This document shows positions 57,488 to 64,000 of a stretch of 64,000 bases of DNA, one piece after another. Each line of letters opens with the position of its first letter. Position 1 is the first letter of the stretch. The notes under the pieces were generated by a model, which was not told where the DNA came from, ran no database searches, and worked only from the letters and a program-made list of their open reading frames with translations. Source of the DNA: Nymphaea colorata (Eukaryota > Streptophyta > Magnoliopsida > Nymphaeales > Nymphaeaceae); contig NC_045142.1 in assembly GCF_008831285.2 (NCBI RefSeq), positions 1,491,001-1,555,000 of the forward strand, given 5' to 3'. The position numbers were made by a program, and so were the translations under genes.

Positions 57488-60193
57488 CCAACCTCTCCCT
57501 CTCTTTCGCTCTCTCATTGTGCCTCAATTTTTTCATGTTTTTGTATAATTTTGTAGTCAATCCTTCTTCTGTTATGGGTTGTTGGTTCTTGTTCTTTTCT
57601 TAGGGAAGCTATCAAATCCCTTAATTTGATGGTCTTTACTGATGGGGGTGGGGTTTGGCTTTTATACTTCTCAATAGCTATGGTGCTTTCTTCCCTGTAC
57701 TCTTTTGACTCACTTGAGATATATAACAAAAAAATCTTCTATCTTTTTCGTTTTTCTTGTTGCTGGAGCACTAGATATAGAGCAACTTATGGAAAGCAAT
57801 AATGCCTTTGTGGATTTGTCACTTGTCAGTGCCTGGGAATTCTGGTGTGTCCATAATTGGCATGGATTCTATGGGTTAATAATTGGGGTCTTTTGAATTG
57901 GGGAGTTCGGTGGAGGCTGATGTTTGTGTGTTTCTGTTGGCTCCTGCTGTTGGCCGATGTTTACACAGGCGGCTCATAGCTGCTGATTCTGCTGTTGGAG
58001 GAATTGGTAGGTCCAAGTGGCTGCTCTCTAGAGTACCGTAGCTTCTAGAAAAGACTGATAAAGACTTCAGTTTATACTTGCTTTATTTGATCAATCTGAT
58101 CATTAATAGGGCTGTAAATAGTTGTCATGTGTTCTTGAGACTTTGGTTTCTTCAGCTTTATTCTTAATTGAATTCAACAGTCAATTTTGGTCGTTTTTAG
58201 ATTAACTGCATTTGCGACATTCGCATTCCTAGCAATTTGAGGAGCATCTTTGAAAAGAAGAACAGCCTTCTTGTCTGTGAATCACATTCATAACGCTTGA
58301 TCAGAAAGCACAGAGAGCCCAAGAAAATGTGTAAAATTGGTATAGATTTGAATGATGTGCTTTCGTCTTCATTACAGTATTTCTCAACTGATCCTGCGAT
58401 GGCTCTTAGCTCGATACTCTTCAAGCTTTAGTATGATTTCGGGGTACTGAGTTTCATGGTTAGAGAGAGTTTTCTTGAAGTAAAAAAGAGATTGAAATTT
58501 TTTTTATTTAGGCAAGATATCACCAAGAAAGTATTTTCTGTGGGCACGCAAACAGACTGCATTAAGCCCTTCTCAAAATAGTCCATTCAACAAGCAGCGA
58601 TCTCGTCTCTCTGTCTAGTGCCATTGTAACTCTGGTACCATCGGCTCTCGCTCACCAAAAGTCGCTTTCTTCTGCAACATTGCTTCACCAAACATTATTG
58701 CGATTAATGTAACATTGTAGGAAACATTCATTCACATCTCTGCATGCTTCTGCTTCACATATGGCCTCATGTAACTTTTCCAATACCATTAATTTCTAAC
58801 GAAATGACCGCACCCAACAATTGACCAGCGTTTTTCTGCCAGCATCTTTTTGAGAGGAAAACGGGTTTTACTTTTATTTTAATGAAAAGTTGACTGTATG
58901 CCAAGACTATCTTGACTTGGCTTTGTGTGATTCCCGAATTCCACCGTTTCATCAGAAGGGCGTTTTCATCTTTTTACAAGAAACCGAATTTTCAAGTTCT
59001 ACTTTTGCTTCATATTAGAAAATCAAGAGTATTTTTATCATTTCCCCCAACCCTAACATGCGGTCACGTGTTAGGAGCCTAACATGTAATCTCTTCACGA
59101 ACATGACTGCTCCACTTTGAGACAAATACGGCACGTTGCATTGACCAGAAGGATCGGTCTCGTTTAAATTCTCATACTTTTTTGAGTGACTAAAGATTCC
59201 TTTTTTGTTTAGGTTTTGAAAATTACAAAAAACCGTCTACCTTTTAATGGAACAACAAATTGATACCCAACTTTTAAGAGTAAGAAATAAAAAAAATTAC
59301 CTCACTCTCCATAATGGATGAAAAACGTTAATTTCGATGTAAATTTACAAGATTATTAATTATTCTTCTTTGCTAACAGGGCACCAGCCTTATTCTTTTA
59401 TGCCCACAAGACCCAAGTGAATCTTCCCTTCACCAAAATTATGATGTTTAACAATGTAGCCCAAAAATAAGGCGGGTTTTTGTGATTTTTTAATTTTAAG
59501 AAAGCATTACATACAGTGATTAAATTGGTCAATATGCAAATGATTGCACCAAGGAACAAAAACAAGAAGTGAGAGTAATGCACAAAACAAAAACTCTTTT
59601 GTTTACTCCTGCCTTTCGGCCTTTTCTCTTCATTTCAACATTTGATTCATTTATGCATGGAACTCGTGGTTTTCTAGCCATGGTTTCTCTGCGGAATTCC
59701 GAAGAAGAGATGATGACAGAGCGAAGGCCAAATTGAACGAGAATGCCTCACCGTTTCTTTGCATTCAAGATCTTGCACACAGGAAAACCGCTCCTGTTTT
59801 ATGTAACAAAGAAAACACTCACGAAAGATCTTGGAGATGGGTTTACAGATCTTCACTATATCAGCTTCTTTCCTTGGTGCAGAATTCTTTAGCGCTTCCA
59901 TGAAATCTGCCCATTTCCCAACCTTGCATGTTGTGAAGCCAGAATGTTTTTTTTGGTGGGAGCATTCATTCAATACTTTTAATTTGTTTAGGATACTTAT
60001 ATATATAACAATCAAATATATCAAAACATTAACATACATATATTAAACTATGTGGCTGTGTGAGAGATGCATACGCTTCCAGTGTCGAACTTTTGACGAT
60101 CCCATAGATTTGGAAGAGAACACCACGCCACACTCAATGGATGTGGTGTCATTCGCCCAAAACACAGATCGGGATGGCGCATCCTACCACTTT
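57488..60193. other. 3' flank of the trihelix gene and intergenic DNA
   Basis: No further gene recognised with confidence. One minus-strand stretch, about 59950-59755, reads KVGKWADFMEALKNSAPRKE and continues as a mixed-charge, Cys-containing sequence; it could be an exon, but I do not recognise it. Confidence 0.4.
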
Positions 60194-60414
60194 TAGGGTG
60201 CATTTGATAGCTTTGGATCTGAGATCGTACCATGCAATATATGGGAAACAAACACGTGATCTTATCACTATATAAAATGAGGTTCGAGATCGTTAGAATG
60301 TTGATAAAGCCTCAAATATGAGATCGGATATAAGGGAGAGGGGAGATGTTTTGACCTTAGACCGATGTGACATTCTTAGTGATCTCGGATGTGAGGCAAA
60401 CAAACGCCCCCTTA
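60194..60414. mobile_element. hAT-like MITE
   Basis: A 221-bp segment with ends TAGGGTGCATTTG and, inverted, TAAGGGGGCGTTTG. Flanking octamers match at only five of eight positions, so the target duplication is decayed. Internal 'gagatcg' motifs occur in both orientations. Confidence 0.6.
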
Positions 60415-63400
60415 ATCACCTCGAGCTTAAGATCCTGAGATCATTGTGTATGTAAATGAGGAAAACAACCCTAAGAAGTTAACATAAAAATAAATAGTCT
60501 TTACGGGTCTGTGTAGGCAATTGCCCACACCAAACTCCTTCCTTGAAAGAAAGAACTGGTCGTCATATCATAGTTCCACTCCCATGAGGGCACAAGTCTG
60601 AGATCTTCCTTTAACATTTTTTCTTAATTGTTTTTTAAAGTGAAATCTCCCTTTTAAGGATGAAGTTCAAAAACGACTTTCCCACCCAACTAGAGTCATA
60701 ACACCCAGCAGAATCGAACTAACAGTAGGGGCTTTAGTTTCACTATGCTTAAGTTGAAATGGGGGACATTTTTTTTTGACAATGCATGTTCTAATTAGAA
60801 CATACGTTTCAAGAAAACCATGTTTTTGTTCATACACACACACACATATATACATCTTAATGAGCCCTTTTCAATTAATCGAGGTCCAGTTTTATCTGCA
60901 TCAGCCGATCCGGATCCAATTAGCTGCAGATCTGTTGCAATGATCCTCTTAATATGTTTCTTCTTATTAAATGTTGGTGTTGTATAATTTAAATACTTTT
61001 TATTATATATATTTTCAACTATTACATGCATACCAAAGCTTGATTTTATTACGTGGCAAGGTTAGTTATATATATATATAATCTTTATATTGGCATACAA
61101 GGGTATTCGCTTCATTATGTCATACAGACACACACATAATATATGTAAACTTGATTACACACAAAGTGGTGAACAAGCCAAAGTTTGGATACCACTAACT
61201 TTGTATCAATCTTGAGTCCAAATTCATAGCCAGGTGGACACAGCTTCAGTCCAACATTATCATGTTCGGCCTTTTCACACTAACAAGAGAAGATTTTGTA
61301 AGACATGAGCGTATTATTAAAGTAAGATGCCAAATTTCTTCAAATCCTTGATGATTATGCATCTCCAACTTGTGATCACTTCAATGGGAGAAATTCAAAG
61401 CATTGAGAGTTCATAATTGGTACCCATGATTCATGACATTTATAGACATAAATGTTGCTTTACTTGATTTCCAAGGATAATCATTCTGTCTTGATTGCTA
61501 CCACCAAGTTGTGTATCAAATTTATTTGAAAAGTAGAATTCAGATTTGCATTATGATAGACAAAATCTTCTTGGTTGACTTCCACCCAATAAAAGCAAGC
61601 CCCTCCCCTCTCAAAGCCTCCAAAGCCACACAAAAAAAGTATCCTTAAAAGAAAACCTATGAGATTTATAGGCATCAAAAAGCAAATAAGCTTAGATTTA
61701 GAATTTTTCTAATTAGGTCAAAGTCGGATCCAAATCAAATACAATACAGAAAAAAATGACAAAATCCTCAAACCAAACAGGCTAGGGAACAGCTTGAACC
61801 AGTGGATGCATCCGTGTGGCGGTGAGTCAGCACAGGGCGGGCGCCACCGTGACTCGGTCTGGGCCCGGCAGTTTAGTGGATCCCACCGATGGCTTTCAAC
61901 GTTCAAGTTTCAATCAACAAATCTAAAATAGTTGATTTTCAAAAAAATTAAAAAATTATTTTATAAATAATTTTGTTATTTAAATCTTATATTCTAAGTC
62001 AAGAAGAATCCATTTGTATAACTAAATTCTTTGAAAATATTTTCAGAATACTTACAAGTTGGCACGCTGAAATGGATGTTATTGATAACCATGCGTATCG
62101 GTCAATGCACATAAATCGTTCCCATGATGAAGTGGGGAAGAACCTAGGAAATATTTTATATAATCCATTACAATTTTGGAGATTTTTTTTTTTTTTTGCA
62201 TTTCTCTTAGCTGTGACTTCGATTTAGACATACTCTTTTCTTCTGATTTTCTCCTACTAAAATATCGTGCGAACACAGAATTAGTCAGGCAATTTCGTCG
62301 AAACTTACACAATTTAAGGTGTCATGAAGAATGAGCATAAGACGAAGTTTATACCAGTTTTTCCCAATCTCTCTCTCTCTCTTTTATATATATATATATA
62401 TATCTTAAAAGGATTAAAATCCTTTGGGCATCCATGTAAACTAATACATCTATCTGAATGGTTGGAGGATTGCAGTATATATATATATATATAACCTAGC
62501 CCTTTATACATCTGTAAGCCAATCTATTCGTACCTATGCTAAATTATTTGACATGCATGTGGTCAGCATGACGCCTAAGATTTTGTCTTTTCTTTTTTAC
62601 CATCTTACTTTGTAGTGGGGCAAAGGAATCAAGCTATCATGGCCTATGATTTTAGGATGCCTTTGAGAGTCCTAGATCTTAAATATGTGATCCTTATATG
62701 TGATATGAGCTAAGCACCAAATCCAATGTTTATCATTAGTTTTTTGCTTTGTTGTAGGGTAGTAGCTCCTGTTCAAAGACTTATTGCCTCCCTCGCCTCA
62801 TAATACTTTTTGGGTGAGCAAGAAGAGTTATTCATTGCTTTCGAAATAGAGTTAAAACCTTTACTTTACTTTCATTTTGGGTCTAGAATTGCATGAGTGT
62901 CTGTGTGTTGTCAACTTAATATTAATGCATTCCCAACCAATATCATAGAGGCATTGTATCCACCAGAATCAAACTGATGATAAGAAATTTCACCTTTCAC
63001 CAGTCCAACCAACTATACAATTCCACATGCTTCGGCTCATGAAAATAAGTAAAAGAATGCTCCGTTTCTTCTCCGTCTAACTAATATACAATTGCACTAT
63101 TTCGACCCTTGTAGGACATGATTCATCAATTAAGGATTTCACTCAAGTCTTCAAGCATAATTTTACTGCTTTTCTGTTCGTCGAAAATTATCAAATCCAA
63201 GCTCGCATCGGTCTGGTTAAGGGTGCATGAAGAGATGCATGATTTGATTTTCATGAGTGCTATGCTGCTTTTATATTTTAAGTGGATGTACTTCAAAATA
63301 TTTAAGTTGAAGGGTGCATTACCATTATCGTCGATCTTGACGATGATCAAAACTTGGTATGCCTCCTTGAAGAAAAGGAAAGAAGGCTGTGAATTTCTAT

Positions 63401-64000
63401 AGATGTCATCTGCCTAATAGGAAAATCCAATAGGAACATACAACGAACATATTAACAGGCATTACCTATACACGACAAGATTTGCACATTGCTCACTTTT
63501 TTAATCTTATACCCTTGGATTTGTCCACAAGTGCTTGATATGTATCAATAACTTTTAAGATATGCGCTAGAGAGAGGTTGTGTGCGTTGAATGTGAACTA
63601 GGGTTGCTGACGGACTGGATTTGAATTGGCCAAATGCATAAGAGATCGGATTGAAACGGAGTCGAGCACATTAGGAATCGAAAAACAGATCTTCGAACCA
63701 GATTCGGGCTACTTGCAAACCTAAGTTCCCCAAAGAAAATCAGTTAAACTTTGGATCAAAATTTTATTTTTCTTTGTATTATTCCAACTCCAAAATGTAG
63801 TTTACTAGCTAGACACACTCTAAATTGAGTTTATGATCTGTATGTGTCCATTAAGATTTCTGTGAATGTTCTAGGAAGACTACCCATCAAAATTTGAAGT
63901 TTGTCCTTGAAGATTCTAACCGCAACAGTGTGATCTCAGTAGTTTAAAACCTAAAAACACACTCTAAAACGAGTTCATATATATCTCTTCTATACATGAT
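60415..64000. other. Intergenic stretch, no gene recognised
   Basis: AT-rich with short (CA), (TA) and (TC)n(TA)n microsatellites at 60833-60847, 61065-61080, 62370-62402 and 62475-62493. The longest open frame (63118-63402, 94 codons) has no recognisable domain. Confidence 0.5.

Overview
The window is plant nuclear DNA, most likely from a flowering plant. It is AT-rich, its genes have introns with GT/AG borders, and it carries plant-only families: FHY1/FHL, trihelix, NPF, DUF761, and plant Copia, L1 and MITE elements. I could not place the species from sequence alone. The layout is very uneven: about 0-43 kb is a repeat-built region with decayed gene pieces, and about 44-57.5 kb is a gene island.

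0-18 kb: two L1-type LINE fragments (1-265 and 17588-18240) bracket a nest of inverted and direct duplications, two-base microsatellites, a long hairpin (8046-8961) and one nearly complete but broken Copia element (10579-15737, minus strand) with both LTRs, primer-binding site, polypurine tract and a 5-bp target duplication. A 3.5-kb sequence at 1486-5065 recurs inverted at 30783-34252.

18-25 kb and 34-42 kb: a 146-bp tandem array (six units) leads into a segment of about 5 kb that occurs twice. The second occurrence is rearranged: 19.15-19.9 kb reappears inverted at 34.8-35.6 kb, then come a MULE-like element and a long inverted repeat, and then 20.17-24.24 kb reappears directly at 38.0-42.0 kb. 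The duplicated segment carries a malectin-like domain relic. Only the first copy keeps an RRM exon with intact splice borders.

24-29 kb: a decayed NRT1/PTR-family (NPF) transporter gene is split by several copies of one hAT-type MITE family. Two further hAT-type MITEs with clear 8-bp target duplications lie just upstream, and a Harbinger-type MITE lies downstream.

44-57.5 kb, the gene island: a two-exon DUF761-type membrane protein gene with an exact 69-bp internal duplication; a three-exon FHY1/FHL gene (phytochrome A nuclear import) whose first coding exon is 35 nt and sits 2.3 kb upstream of the second; a five-exon FKBP20-1-type prolyl isomerase gene on the minus strand; and a single-exon trihelix transcription factor gene of the HRA1-like group. 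FHY1/FHL and FKBP20-1 converge, with 192 bp between their stop codons. I see no sign that the four genes work in one pathway.

57.5-64 kb: mostly non-coding as far as I can read, with one hAT-like MITE and a few microsatellites.
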